DNA of 27,461 bases, taken from JANQPA01 sp964628385. GTDB lineage: Bacteria > Bacteroidota > Bacteroidia > Chitinophagales > Saprospiraceae. The translations under genes were made by a program, and so were the position numbers. The notes under the pieces were generated by a model, which saw nothing but the letters and a program-made list of their open reading frames with translations, was not told the DNA's origin and did no database searches. The stretch spans positions 1 through 27,461 of the forward strand of contig CAZVOD010000063.1 in the NCBI GenBank assembly GCA_964628385.1. The letters run 5' to 3'. Shown here piece after piece: positions 6,933-16,577 of this stretch; position 1 is the stretch's first letter; the number at the start of each line of letters is the position of its first letter.

Positions 6933-9900
6933 TTACTCTCTATCTGTCTTTCCGTTGGCAGAAGAAGTACTCATCCACTTATCGTGTAAAGTTTTGAGTG
7001 CTGTTTTGAGTTCGGCATAACGATCAGAAGCGTCTTTACCCGGCCGCTGATCAGCTCTGTCGAGCATGGAGCTGAGGTATCGCAGCTGATCTATCAATTG
7101 TGGCTTCATGTATCTCCCATCTGCTGTTTCTAGTGCCTGCTCAATTTCATTGAAGGTTTGCATATCCTTTTTGGCTTTATTTTCTGATTGCTGCCGCTTA
7201 ACGTTAGCCAACAATTGATGAGCCTGAGTCTGCAAGTCTCTTATTTTTATGGACAGTGCCTCCTGAGCTATCAAATCTTCTTCCTTGATACCATTTTCGA
7301 TGATCCTTGGGTCTGGTAGTATATGGAATGGCTGCAGGAATTCCTGCTGACCAATCTTAAGACGGGCAAAATATTTACCCGGGCTTACCATTGGACCGCC
7401 ATAGCCTCTTCTTCTGGCGCTGGCATACCACGGGCCTATATGTCTCATATCCCAGGTGATACGATGCAGTCCCGCCTCAGAATTGAGCTGATCATCAAAA
7501 CCCTGCTCAAAAAAGCCGGTAGCCATACTGGGTTCAGGAATGTCATCTCTTTTGGCTTTTACTTTGGTATTAGTAAAAGAGCGAATCACCTCCTTATCGG
7601 CATTGAGAATATCAAGGGTGATAGGAGCGCTGACATCCCGCTTCAAATGATAATGTAATAGTACACTGGCACCGGGATAGTACGGTACACTGTTGCTGCT
7701 GGTTCTTCTGTATCTCAATCGGTAGGCGTCTTTAGGCTTGAACAAGTGGGCAGGCTGATCGGCTACCGTTTCATTGAGCTGGTGAATGGCCGTCAGGTCA
7801 TCCAGAACCCAGAATCCTCTGCCCATGGTCGAGAGTACCAAGTCTTCTTGATGTACTTTGATATCAGAAATGGGGGTGATCGGTAAGTTTTGCTGAAATG
7901 ACTGCCAGCTCTTGCCATCATTCATAGAAATGAAAAGCCCAAATTCGGTACCTGCATAAAGTACACCCTCGCGATTAGGGTCTTCCCTGACTACTCTAAC
8001 CGGATAATCCGCAGGGATACCATTATTGCCGGGCGTCAACAACTGCCAGGTCGCTCCGGAATTTTCAGTTTTATATAAATATGGCTGCCAATCGTTGAGT
8101 TGATAGCGATATCCTGCCACATAAGCCTTTTTTGGATCATGAGGAGACGGTTCCACACAATCAATTCTGCCTCCTTTGCGGAAAGCTTCGGGCGTTACAT
8201 CGTTCCAGTTCTTACCACCGTCAAGGGTTACATGCACCGGGCCGTCATTGGCACCTACCCAGATCAACCCCTCGCTGAGAATGGATTCCCTGATAGCATA
8301 AATGGTACTGTAAAACTCTTCGCCGGTAATATCCCTGGTTATCGGGCTCCCGGAAATAACCTGCTTGTCTTCTTCAAATGCCGTCAGATCAGGACTAATG
8401 ATTTGCCAGGTCTTGCCATCATCGGTAGTTTTATGGACATACTGAGAAGTGTGATAAACTACATCAGGGTTGTGCGGAGAAACGTGAATAGGAGCCACCC
8501 GCTGAAATCTGAACTTCAGGTTTTGGGGATTATGGCCGTACATGTTGGAGGCCCCCACATAATACTGCTGCTCTTGTCCTGTTTTTTTATTATAAACCCC
8601 AAACCTACCCTTACAATTGGCATAAACAATATCCGGATTGCCGGGCTTCGGTACCACCGGGCCCGTTTCGCAGCCGCCCACTGACATCCAGTAGCCCATA
8701 CTTCCTGCAATCGACCCATGGGGCGGTAAACTTGGTAAGGCTATAGTAGAATTATCCTGCTGACCAGCGTACAGCCAATACGGAAATTGGTCATCAACTT
8801 CCACCTGGTAAAGCTCTGCAGTTGACTGGTTATTCTGAGAGGACCAGGTACGGCCCCCATCTCTGGTCACATTTACACCACCATCATTACCCTGCACCCA
8901 AACATCACTATCATCAGGATGTATCCAGATATCATGGTTGTCTCCATGTGGTGTGCTCATCCTTTCCCATTTACGCCCGCCATTATCAGACTTAAAAAAA
9001 CGCGTTGAATTGACATAGACTATATCTGCGTTATTGGGATCAGCATCTACATTGCAATAGTAAAAGGGCCTGTCCAGTAAAGGTTCATAAGTACTTACCA
9101 AACGGAAGCTTTCTCCCCGGTCATCAGATACATATAATCCGCCCTGTTTTTTGCTTTCATCTGCCTCTACAAGGGCGTAAACCCGATTGGGGTTATCGGC
9201 AGAAACGGCCAGGTCACTCTTGCCAAATGGGTCGGATGGTAATCCTTTTGTCATTTTTTTCCAGTTATCACCACCATTAGTAGATTTGTAGATTCCACCT
9301 TCTTTTCCACCGCTAATAATCGTCCAGGGTTTTCTTTCGCCTCTCCACATGCAAGCGTAGAGTGTGTTAGGATCGTCCGGAGCAAACTCAAGATCTACAG
9401 CGCCGGTTGTATCAGATACGAAGAGTACTTTTTCCCAATTCTTTCCGCCATTTGTGGTGCGAAAAACACCTCGTTCTGGGTTAGGACCAAAAGCCTGACC
9501 TATAGCGGCTACATAAGCGATATCAGGATTGTCGGGATGAATCTCTACCGCTCCTATCTGGCCGACATTGTCCAGGCCTACATGTGTCCAGGTTTTTCCG
9601 CCATTTGTAGATTTATAAACACCTTTACCCTGAATTACATTGGAGCGAAGGCCATCAGAGCCGGTGCCTACATAAATAATGTCAGAATTACCGGGAGCTA
9701 ATCTTATAGCACCTATGGAAGCAGTGGCAAAATAGCCATCAGAGATATTATTCCAAGCGTGGCCGTAGTTGGTCGTTTTCCAAACACCTCCACCAGTACT
9801 ACCCATATAAAAGACTCCATCATTATTTTTGTCACCGGTCACAGCAGTTACGCGGCCACCCCGGGTAGGGCCGATGTTTCTGTATTCCAGCTCTTTGAAC

Positions 9901-10004
9901 AAGGGGTTGTCTTGTTCATTTTGTGCTTGTACAAAATGGTCCGGCAAGAAGAGCAAAAGGCTCAACAGCAAGCCGGGTATCAAAGAAAAAGTCAACTTCT
10001 TCAT
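6933..10004 (-). CDS. Large exported BNR/Asp-box beta-propeller protein (VPS10/sortilin-like, often labelled glycosyl hydrolase)
   Basis: A 1023-residue protein. I choose the ATG at 10004 (MKKLTFSLIPGLL...) over 10025, since it starts the signal peptide, cleaved near VQAQ (about residue 28). The first 750 residues contain about eleven Asp-box (BNR) motifs of the S-x-D/N-x-G-x-x-W type, such as STNGGKTW, TTNGGKNW, STNGGDNW, SDNGGRKW, TRDGGRTW, TTDDGKTW, TLDGGKNW and MNDGKSW, spaced as in multi-bladed propellers. The protein opens with RNIGPTRGGRVTAV, typical of this Bacteroidota family. The last 250 residues are a linker, a beta-rich region and a helical tail (about 890-1010). Asp boxes are structural, so the common 'glycosyl hydrolase' label is not proof of activity; the catalytic set of sialidases is not apparent. 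No T9SS tail is seen. Confidence 0.9.
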   Translation of the reverse strand: MKKLTFSLIPGLLLSLLLFLPDHFVQAQNEQDNPLFKELEYRNIGPTRGGRVTAVTGDKNNDGVFYMGSTGGGVWKTTNYGHAWNNISDGYFATASIGAIRLAPGNSDIIYVGTGSDGLRSNVIQGKGVYKSTNGGKTWTHVGLDNVGQIGAVEIHPDNPDIAYVAAIGQAFGPNPERGVFRTTNGGKNWEKVLFVSDTTGAVDLEFAPDDPNTLYACMWRGERKPWTIISGGKEGGIYKSTNGGDNWKKMTKGLPSDPFGKSDLAVSADNPNRVYALVEADESKKQGGLYVSDDRGESFRLVSTYEPLLDRPFYYCNVDADPNNADIVYVNSTRFFKSDNGGRKWERMSTPHGDNHDIWIHPDDSDVWVQGNDGGVNVTRDGGRTWSSQNNQSTAELYQVEVDDQFPYWLYAGQQDNSTIALPSLPPHGSIAGSMGYWMSVGGCETGPVVPKPGNPDIVYANCKGRFGVYNKKTGQEQQYYVGASNMYGHNPQNLKFRFQRVAPIHVSPHNPDVVYHTSQYVHKTTDDGKTWQIISPDLTAFEEDKQVISGSPITRDITGEEFYSTIYAIRESILSEGLIWVGANDGPVHVTLDGGKNWNDVTPEAFRKGGRIDCVEPSPHDPKKAYVAGYRYQLNDWQPYLYKTENSGATWQLLTPGNNGIPADYPVRVVREDPNREGVLYAGTEFGLFISMNDGKSWQSFQQNLPITPISDIKVHQEDLVLSTMGRGFWVLDDLTAIHQLNETVADQPAHLFKPKDAYRLRYRRTSSNSVPYYPGASVLLHYHLKRDVSAPITLDILNADKEVIRSFTNTKVKAKRDDIPEPSMATGFFEQGFDDQLNSEAGLHRITWDMRHIGPWYASARRRGYGGPMVSPGKYFARLKIGQQEFLQPFHILPDPRIIENGIKEEDLIAQEALSIKIRDLQTQAHQLLANVKRQQSENKAKKDMQTFNEIEQALETADGRYMKPQLIDQLRYLSSMLDRADQRPGKDASDRYAELKTALKTLHDKWMSTSSANGKTDRE

Positions 10005-10129
10005 ACTAAATTCTTTTATTATCATTTCTATTTTTGATGTTTCCTATCAATATAAGAAGTTTTGTGGAAATGCAATAAAATTAGCCGACACTTGCCCGAG
10101 ACGGCTGCGTTGAGCCCTTCGAAACAAGT

Positions 10130-10597
10130 TTATTCATTTCCGCCCTTATTATTTTGAAAGACATTGGGTAGCCTTACGGCCTCTTCCATTTCGTGGCTCA
10201 GGCTGTCGTCATAGGAAAAGCCCAGAAGCAGCCAGTTGCGATCAGGCCGATAAAACTTGAAGATAAATCGGATCGGTTGATATTCATATTTTACAATAAA
10301 ACTAAATACAAAAAGGCTACGGGTAATTTCCTTTTTCACGATCAATTCATTGCCGTGGTAAGTACCCAACCTTGGAAGCAATGCTTCCAGTTTTTCACGT
10401 ACATTCAGCGATTGGGGCAGGGCTTCTGTTTCAAAAATAGGGTTGAGGGAAAAGATAAAGTCTACGGCTTCTAATGGTGATCTTTCGTAGCCTCTGAAGA
10501 ATCGCTGCAGGTGATCATCAGGGCTAGGTTGGGCTTGAGCCTGAAAGGAAAGACCGAGAATAAGAATAAGTGTGTTGAAAAAAAGATTGTATTTCAT
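10130..10597 (-). CDS. Small exported protein, unknown function
   Basis: A 155-residue protein with a signal peptide ending near QAQAQ (about residue 23). The mature part (about 130 residues) alternates helices (DDHLQRFFRGYE, NVREKLEALLPRL) with strands rich in aromatic residues (SLFVFSFIVKYEYQPIRFIFKFY, WLLLGFSYDD). The order helix-helix-long hairpin resembles small NTF2-like or DUF-type periplasmic proteins, but I do not recognise the family. It lies 125 bases upstream of, and on the same strand as, the large BNR protein gene, and could share its transcript. It is divergent from the dehydrogenase gene at 10666, with overlapping candidate promoters between them. Confidence 0.75.
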   Translation of the reverse strand: MKYNLFFNTLILILGLSFQAQAQPSPDDHLQRFFRGYERSPLEAVDFIFSLNPIFETEALPQSLNVREKLEALLPRLGTYHGNELIVKKEITRSLFVFSFIVKYEYQPIRFIFKFYRPDRNWLLLGFSYDDSLSHEMEEAVRLPNVFQNNKGGNE

Positions 10598-10638
10598 TTT
10601 TGAGAATTTTGATTTCTAAACTATTTCACAATATTATC

Positions 10639-10646
10639 TATTTTTG
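10639..10646 (+). promoter_or_regulatory. Candidate -7 box for the dehydrogenase gene
   Basis: TATTTTTG fits TAnnTTTG and lies 19 bases before the ATG at 10666, giving a very short leader. The nearest TTG upstream (10609-10611) is 27 bases away, longer than the usual -33 spacing. An opposite-strand box lies four bases to the right. Confidence 0.45.
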
Positions 10647-10650
10647 CGAG

Positions 10651-10658
10651 CAAAACTA
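10651..10658 (-). promoter_or_regulatory. Candidate -7 box for the small exported protein gene
   Basis: On the minus strand the sequence is TAGTTTTG, an exact TAnnTTTG match, 53 bases before the ATG at 10597. No clear -33 TTG is visible. It faces the plus-strand box at 10639-10646 so closely that the two polymerase footprints would overlap. Confidence 0.4.
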
Positions 10659-10665
10659 CATACGA

Positions 10666-11535
10666 ATGACAGGAAAACATTGCGTAGTAACAGGCGCAAA
10701 TTCAGGATTGGGCTTTGAAACGGCAAAAGCATTGGCATTTCGCGGTGCTCATATAGCTATGGTTTGTAGAAATGAAGCCAAAGGCAAAAAGGCATTAATA
10801 GAATTGATCCAGGCTTCCGGCAATTCCAATATTTCTTTATTTATTGCCGATTTATCCTCTCAGAAAGCATTGAGAGAAGCCGCATCTAAGATAAGAGCTA
10901 AATTTCCGTTGGTGGATGTACTGGTCAATAATGCCGGCACGTGGATTTCGGAATTAAGCTATACCGAAGATGGAATCGAAAAAATGTTTGCCGTTAATCA
11001 TTTGGCCTACTTTTATTTAACGCATTTACTATACCCTCATATTGCTAAGTCTGATGATGGTAGGATAGTAAGTGTAGCTTCCGATTCGCATTTTCAGGGG
11101 AAAATGTATTTTGATGACCTATACCTAACCAAGAGGTACCACGGTTTACGGGCTTATGCGCAGTCTAAACTGGCCAATATTTTGTTTACGTACGAGCTGG
11201 ATCGCATTAAGCCACATGATAATGTATCGACTTATGCTATTCAACCCGGACTGGTAAAAACGGATATTGGTTTGAAGCATACTAACTGGCTTCATGGCCT
11301 GGCCTGGAAATTAAGAAGAAGCGGTGGAGTGACGCCCGATGTAGGTGCCAAAACTCAAATTTATACGGCAACCGCTCCTGAGGCAAAGGGACAAAGCGGA
11401 AAGTACTGGGATAAATCCAGACCTAAACCTTCTTCCAGACGTACCTACAGAGAGGAAGATGCCAGGCGATTGTGGCAAATCAGTGAAGAACTTTGTAAAA
11501 TTGACGATTTCTTTAAGGATAGTTTAAAGCCCTAA
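10666..11535 (+). CDS. Short-chain dehydrogenase/reductase (retinol dehydrogenase-like)
   Basis: A 289-residue protein. The start at 10666 (MTGKHCVVTGANSG...) is preferred to 10600, because the upstream extension lies over promoter sequence and the Rossmann fold begins at once. Cofactor motif TGANSGLG (9-16), NNAG (about 88-91), the catalytic Ser in SVASDS and the YAQSK catalytic Tyr-x-x-x-Lys are all present. Arg/Asn after the second strand (VCRNEAKG) suggests NADP(H) preference. The overall layout, including the IQPGLVKTDI strand, is like the RDH11-14/WW-domain oxidoreductase branch that reduces retinoids or other lipophilic aldehydes and ketones; the true substrate is unknown. A cytoplasmic enzyme with no signal peptide. 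A carotenoid oxygenase lies 12 kb away, too far to link by sequence alone. Confidence 0.92.
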   Translation: MTGKHCVVTGANSGLGFETAKALAFRGAHIAMVCRNEAKGKKALIELIQASGNSNISLFIADLSSQKALREAASKIRAKFPLVDVLVNNAGTWISELSYTEDGIEKMFAVNHLAYFYLTHLLYPHIAKSDDGRIVSVASDSHFQGKMYFDDLYLTKRYHGLRAYAQSKLANILFTYELDRIKPHDNVSTYAIQPGLVKTDIGLKHTNWLHGLAWKLRRSGGVTPDVGAKTQIYTATAPEAKGQSGKYWDKSRPKPSSRRTYREEDARRLWQISEELCKIDDFFKDSLKP

Positions 11536-11570
11536 TAGCAAGCGGGCATCCCTGATCTGAGTGTAAAATA

Positions 11571-11608
11571 CTAAGCGGTAAAAACCCCCCGGGGTTTTTA
11601 CCGCTTAG
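11571..11608. terminator. Long palindromic bidirectional terminator
   Basis: An 18-base arm (11571-11588) is exactly complementary to 11591-11608 with only two bases between, so about 16-17 pairs can form. The arms contain AAAAA and TTTTT, which give a run of T inside the 3-prime arm on both strands. It lies between the convergent dehydrogenase and SprB-repeat genes. Confidence 0.75.
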
Positions 11609-11632
11609 TGCATATAAAAGAGCTTTAAGTCT

Positions 11633-14600
11633 TTATCTTACCAGTGCAACATCTCCGCGATAAAGCAATGTCACACCATCCACAAATTCAACTTCCACCA
11701 GGTAAACATAGACGCCTGCATTCATAACATCGCCATTGAAGCGGCCATCCCACACGGGGATACCTCCTTCGCAGGATGGTAAAATATTATTTCTGTCTAC
11801 AATCATATTACCCCATCGGTCGTAGAGCCTCACAAAGTTGATATTCGCCACACCACTGCAAGCAAAGATTCTGAATTCTTCATTCAATCCGCTGCCATTA
11901 CCATCTGGTGTGAAAATATTTGGGATAAATACATTCCTGTTTTTGTCTACTTCTACAAATATATTGGCTGTAGCGTCACAACCATTTTCATCAACAATCC
12001 TCAACGTCAGGTCTACATCATCCAAAGCGATCACCGTAGGCTGTCTGATATCGGGTTGTGATAAAAATTCAGCGGGAGTCCATATAAAGGAATCAATCGG
12101 TAAAGAGGAAGAAATAATAGGCATGAGCCGCTGGGAAGTATCTCCCAGTTCAATCTCTATTTCGTCAGGGCTGAACGCTACTTGTATCTGATCCGGCTCC
12201 TCAATTTCGATAATCTCTTCAACGGTACATCCCAGTGGGTCTTCAATGGTTATTACCCGTGTACCAGCCGCTACATCTGCCGGTTGGTTAGGTGCAAAGT
12301 CAAAACCTTGATTGTCTATATTATAGGTGTAATCTAAAAATGCCGTACCATTACCACCAGTAATCGATTCAATAACAATCTGAGTCAAATCACCAAAGCA
12401 ACGAGGCGGAACCGGGTCAGGAATAACGGCCATAATGGGATCCGGTGAAGTTAGCTCAAAAGATAAGGAGTCTTCACAACCCTGAACATCCGTTATCGTA
12501 ACACTGTAAGTGCCGGGAGCCAGACCCGCAGCTACATTAGTATCGGCTGCTGCTATATTATCCGACCAGGTGTACGGAGCGGGTAGCAGAGGGTTGATAC
12601 CCGCAGCATCATTAACGATTACCGCAAGAACACCATTCATATCACCTGCACAAGTAATATTCTGAGTCTGATCCGTATCCACAATGAGGGTCAGAGCTTC
12701 CGGCTCCGTAACTTCTACCTGTTGGCTGGTTTGACAGTCGTTAGCATCCAAAATGATAGCGTTGTAAGTGCCGCTGGTCAGGTTTTCAATGCGCTCAGTG
12801 GACTCGCCCGTCTCTACCCAATTGATTCGGTACGGAGCTGTACCGCCATCAATAGCCACCTCAGCTACTCCGTCATCGAAGCCATTACAGGTAACCGGAG
12901 AAGGGATACCATTAACTTCAAGACGTGGAGGTGCCGGCACTAATAAGGAATCGATCAGAAAACAACCATCGTCATCTGTAACGGTCACCTGCTGAAAACC
13001 AGCGGCTAATCGTACCGCTCTTGACTCGGTGTTATTTTCAGTGACTTCCCCCGTTTCCCAACGGAAAGTAAAGTTACCATCCGAGAAGTCGCTGTAGTTG
13101 GCAACTGCAGTAGCCGCGCCATCTTCGTTTTGATCTCTACAGGATACACTATCTATCTCATTGAATGCCAACTGAATAGATGGAGCTTCCGGTAATATTG
13201 GACTGTCCGTGGCACTAGCACAGTTATTGGCATCCACTACAGTCAGGTTATAAGTGCCTGCACTAAGGCTTGGCAATAAATTGAACTCAACTGTATCATT
13301 GATGCCATTGCCTTCCCATACATATCGGTATGGCTGCGTACCGCCGCTGGCATTTACCGTTAGGCTACCATCAGAATCACCAGGACAAGTTGGAGACATG
13401 GGTATTATCTCATCAATAACTATTGGCTCCGGTGCAACTACCGTGGCGGTATCTATCGCTATACAACCGTCATCATCGGTAATGGTGACGCCATAATTTC
13501 CGGCAGGTAAATCCGTAATGGTATTACCAGTGCTTCCGTTACTCCAGATTATAGAAGTAACCGGTGCATTGGAAGGCGTAGCTTCCACCGTAAGCGTACC
13601 ATCTACATCGCCGGGGCAAGTGAGCGTATCATTAGCCAGGTTGGTAATGGTCGGTGGAGGAACCTGGCCGATTGTTATTTCCAGGTTGCTTTCGCAGTTG
13701 TTATCATCGCGCACTACCAGCTCATAAATGTTGGCACTCAGGTTAGAAGCAATAGAATCCATGTCGGTGTTGCTCCAATCATAAGCATACGGAAAAGTAC
13801 CTCCCGTTACGCCAACTATTACTTCAGCATCTGATCCTGGCTCACAGCTTTCTACCGTTTGGTTGAGAATGCTTATTTCCAGCGGCTCGGGTTCAGTAAC
13901 AACAAAAGAATCAATAGTAGCACAACCAGCAGCACCTACATCTGTAAGGGTTACCACATAAGTACCCGGGCTCAGATCTCGCAATTCACTTGTGTTATTG
14001 CTGTTGTCAGGAGGTGTAGGTAGAGCTCCTGCATTAGCCCATGAGAAATTAAACGGCGGCTCCGGATCAGTAGAATTTGCGGTAACGAAAATAGTACCAT
14101 CGTTAAACCCATTACAGGAGACTTGCGTAATGACAGGCTCCAGCCTGAGAGTTTTTCTATTACCTACTGTTACGGAACGTTCTATGGAGCATCCATTGTT
14201 ATCTGTTATTGTTAATTGATAAATACCACTTTGTAAAGGAGCAGGATTACTACTGGCAAAAGTGCCGTTGAAGGCATCCAAACCAGCTTGCCAGTTGAAA
14301 GTGTAAGGAGCAGTACCGCCGTTAGGATTAACTAAAATGCTGCCATCTACTACTCCTGGGCAGGAGGCGTTAGTAACGACGATATCGGCTTCTAAAGTCG
14401 GAGGGTCAGCTAAAGTGGCACTTGCTGAGACTTCACAGCCCTGTTCATCAGTAACTGTGACTGCAAAAAATCCACTGGCGATGCTATCCAACGAGTTGAT
14501 ACCAGTAGCACCTGTAGACCAGCGGAAGCTGTATTCTTCGCCCGGATTACTAATAATCTGGCCGCCAACAATAAGTTGTGCTCTGATACTTCCGGTGCTC

Positions 14601-16282
14601 TCGCCAGCACAACTTGGCAATGTGGGTATCAAATTGATACCCGCACTGGGTGGCGAGGGAATTAAAATAGTGTCAATACGAATATCAGCAGTGGCATCCT
14701 CTATGTTAATTTGATATTCACCCGCTGATAGCCCCATGACGTTAACGTCGCCGCTTTCCTGATTGATGGATACACTACCTGTTTGTGGGTTTGCAACATC
14801 CAACTGCGCATAGTCAATGAAATAAGGAGCAGTACCACCGGCTACAGTTACCCGAAAACTGCCGTTTTGGTCTCCAAAACAATCTACGCTATCAATCTCG
14901 TATTCTACAAATAAATTATCATCTGACAGGGCTACACCTCCGTCATCCAGTATGTAGCCTAATTGCTCATTATTGGAAGCTCTAAATAGCTCAAACCCGT
15001 CTCCCACAAAAGAAATAGGGCTAGTTTCGCCAAACTCACCAACGCCTTCAAAACAAATTTCAAATAAAATAGCCCCATCGGGTAAATCTACTCCGTTGGT
15101 ACCTGTTTGTTCAAACCAAAGCCATCTCATAAAATTCGTATCAACATTGATCAATGCATCACTAAAGCCCAAAAGATTGGGGTTGAGATTTCTTACTTCT
15201 ACCGGATGTACTACCGTAGAATCCCATTCGAGGGTACCTTCCATGGTAAGGATGTCGGTGAAATCTTCCACTGTGATAGCCACACAGGTTGTATCACCGG
15301 GAAGAATATTGATTGGGTCTGCGTTAAAGGTTACGGCTTCGCAACCGGCCATATTTACATTAAATTGTGCGCCACAGCTCACACCATCTTCTACTGTTAT
15401 ATTGTACAGACCTGGGCGGGGAATAAAAAACTCCACCGTATCGCCGTGTGATGGCCTGCTGGATCTCAGTAATGTTCCTGTAACTTCCGGGTTACTGGCC
15501 AAGGTTATATTTACGGAATAGCGTGTATTATTGTCAAACTCTGATAAGCCGCCTTCCACTACAAATGAGCCCCGGCAGCCATTATCACCAATATTGGTGT
15601 TAACATCCCGCTCGGAGATTTCATTGAGGAATACCACAGAAAAAGCCTCTGAAGCATTGACGTTAATACAGCCACCCTGTACATTGTTGGTATCTACTTC
15701 AAAAGTAAGGTTTTCCCAATCATCAACGGTAATAGGGGCAAAGAAAAACTGAACGGGATCTCCTCCGGTGAAGCTGGCTTGCTGTCGACCATCGTTGATA
15801 AAAGTAATATCGCCGTTGATATTACCATTCATACCCTGGCTTTCTCGAGTTACCCATAAGCTGTCGGTCTGCTCAGCCGGGTTGCCATTAACCAGAATAG
15901 GGCTAGTGCGGTTCAGGCAGGGATCCATGGTGATATTGGCCAACGTGGGGCCGTCAAAGCCCAATGTAGGAGGGCAATCATAGTAAGCATAAACTATACC
16001 CGGCGCTGTAGCAGGGTTGGGGTCACCACTAAGGTCACTATCCCTATTGTGTAGTATTTCGATCTGATCATTAAAACACAAGAAGATCGTATCTGCGGTC
16101 ACCGCATTACTTTGGCCGGTATGGAGGCCCAAAGAGATGGTACCTGCATCGCTGGTGCAGGTAACTTTTTGACTGCTGTTTGACCAACTACCTTTTCTTA
16201 TCCTGATGTTCTCTGGCGTCTGGCCAACTGCTGCGCACGCGACAACCATAACAACTAATGCAATAAAGAGCTTCCTAAACAT
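11633..16282 (-). CDS. Giant T9SS-exported surface protein with SprB repeats and gliding-type C-terminal domain
   Basis: A 1549-residue protein with a signal peptide (to about residue 20). An N-terminal beta region (about 25-310) is followed by a cohesin/dockerin-binding-like domain (about 315-455, with LPGDTTCVAI and GAILFEICFEG). About eleven SprB-type repeats follow (about 460-1380), each opening with a Cys such as CFGDQNGS, CPGVVDGS, CNGFNDGT, CPGDVDGT, CPGDSDGS or CNGFDDGV and containing a GGTAPY or similar turn. The end (about 1447-1549) is the gliding-motility-associated domain: NIFTPDGNGSGLNEEF...LYDRWGN...WDG, the type B T9SS signal that is kept after export and linked to surface partners. 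SprB itself is a moving adhesin in gliding Flavobacteria; this protein is probably an adhesin or matrix protein. It is monocistronic between two hairpins. Confidence 0.93.
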   Translation of the reverse strand: MFRKLFIALVVMVVACAAVGQTPENIRIRKGSWSNSSQKVTCTSDAGTISLGLHTGQSNAVTADTIFLCFNDQIEILHNRDSDLSGDPNPATAPGIVYAYYDCPPTLGFDGPTLANITMDPCLNRTSPILVNGNPAEQTDSLWVTRESQGMNGNINGDITFINDGRQQASFTGGDPVQFFFAPITVDDWENLTFEVDTNNVQGGCINVNASEAFSVVFLNEISERDVNTNIGDNGCRGSFVVEGGLSEFDNNTRYSVNITLASNPEVTGTLLRSSRPSHGDTVEFFIPRPGLYNITVEDGVSCGAQFNVNMAGCEAVTFNADPINILPGDTTCVAITVEDFTDILTMEGTLEWDSTVVHPVEVRNLNPNLLGFSDALINVDTNFMRWLWFEQTGTNGVDLPDGAILFEICFEGVGEFGETSPISFVGDGFELFRASNNEQLGYILDDGGVALSDDNLFVEYEIDSVDCFGDQNGSFRVTVAGGTAPYFIDYAQLDVANPQTGSVSINQESGDVNVMGLSAGEYQINIEDATADIRIDTILIPSPPSAGINLIPTLPSCAGESTGSIRAQLIVGGQIISNPGEEYSFRWSTGATGINSLDSIASGFFAVTVTDEQGCEVSASATLADPPTLEADIVVTNASCPGVVDGSILVNPNGGTAPYTFNWQAGLDAFNGTFASSNPAPLQSGIYQLTITDNNGCSIERSVTVGNRKTLRLEPVITQVSCNGFNDGTIFVTANSTDPEPPFNFSWANAGALPTPPDNSNNTSELRDLSPGTYVVTLTDVGAAGCATIDSFVVTEPEPLEISILNQTVESCEPGSDAEVIVGVTGGTFPYAYDWSNTDMDSIASNLSANIYELVVRDDNNCESNLEITIGQVPPPTITNLANDTLTCPGDVDGTLTVEATPSNAPVTSIIWSNGSTGNTITDLPAGNYGVTITDDDGCIAIDTATVVAPEPIVIDEIIPMSPTCPGDSDGSLTVNASGGTQPYRYVWEGNGINDTVEFNLLPSLSAGTYNLTVVDANNCASATDSPILPEAPSIQLAFNEIDSVSCRDQNEDGAATAVANYSDFSDGNFTFRWETGEVTENNTESRAVRLAAGFQQVTVTDDDGCFLIDSLLVPAPPRLEVNGIPSPVTCNGFDDGVAEVAIDGGTAPYRINWVETGESTERIENLTSGTYNAIILDANDCQTSQQVEVTEPEALTLIVDTDQTQNITCAGDMNGVLAVIVNDAAGINPLLPAPYTWSDNIAAADTNVAAGLAPGTYSVTITDVQGCEDSLSFELTSPDPIMAVIPDPVPPRCFGDLTQIVIESITGGNGTAFLDYTYNIDNQGFDFAPNQPADVAAGTRVITIEDPLGCTVEEIIEIEEPDQIQVAFSPDEIEIELGDTSQRLMPIISSSLPIDSFIWTPAEFLSQPDIRQPTVIALDDVDLTLRIVDENGCDATANIFVEVDKNRNVFIPNIFTPDGNGSGLNEEFRIFACSGVANINFVRLYDRWGNMIVDRNNILPSCEGGIPVWDGRFNGDVMNAGVYVYLVEVEFVDGVTLLYRGDVALVR

Positions 16283-16469
16283 ATTGTGAGAGTTTTGCTA
16301 GTAACATAGATTGGCCCTCAATTTCTCAAAATCTTCGGGAACCAACTGAAAAATCTGATATGTCTGACTTTCGATTTACAAACGAAGGGTAGATGATAAT
16401 ATTGCTATTATCACTTTAAAGTGTACCGCGTAAAACTAACAATATTAGGAGTTAAAATAATAAATAAAG

Positions 16470-16544
16470 GTAGGATAAATAAACAAGCCGGCTATCGTCA
16501 AAAAAGAAAGAAAATCTTTGCCGTTTTTTGATAGCAGGCTCGTT
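16470..16544 (-). terminator. Long hairpin terminator for the thioredoxin-SPOR gene
   Basis: Left arm 16482-16505 pairs with right arm 16524-16544 over about 20 bases with two mismatches and a two-base bulge, and contains AAAAAA facing TTTTTT. On the minus strand it follows the stop codon at 16578 and is followed by TTTATTTATCC. The rest of 16283-16480, upstream of the SprB-repeat gene, shows no clear promoter box. Confidence 0.7.
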
Positions 16545-16577
16545 GGTCCGGATGAATAACTTTAACAAGTCTAACAA

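Noticed and set aside
8100..8684. 194-codon plus-strand ORF
   Set aside because: Antisense within the BNR propeller gene; no domain or signal of its own.
12200..14900. Regularly spaced repeated DNA, checked as a possible CRISPR or tandem array
   Set aside because: The periodicity comes from SprB protein repeats of about 80 residues; the DNA copies are divergent and lie inside an intact gene.
14973..15521. 182-codon plus-strand ORF, with several shorter ones between 11838 and 15983
   Set aside because: All lie antisense within the SprB-repeat gene, whose frame shows signal peptide, repeats and export domain. The antisense frames are open because of its codon usage.
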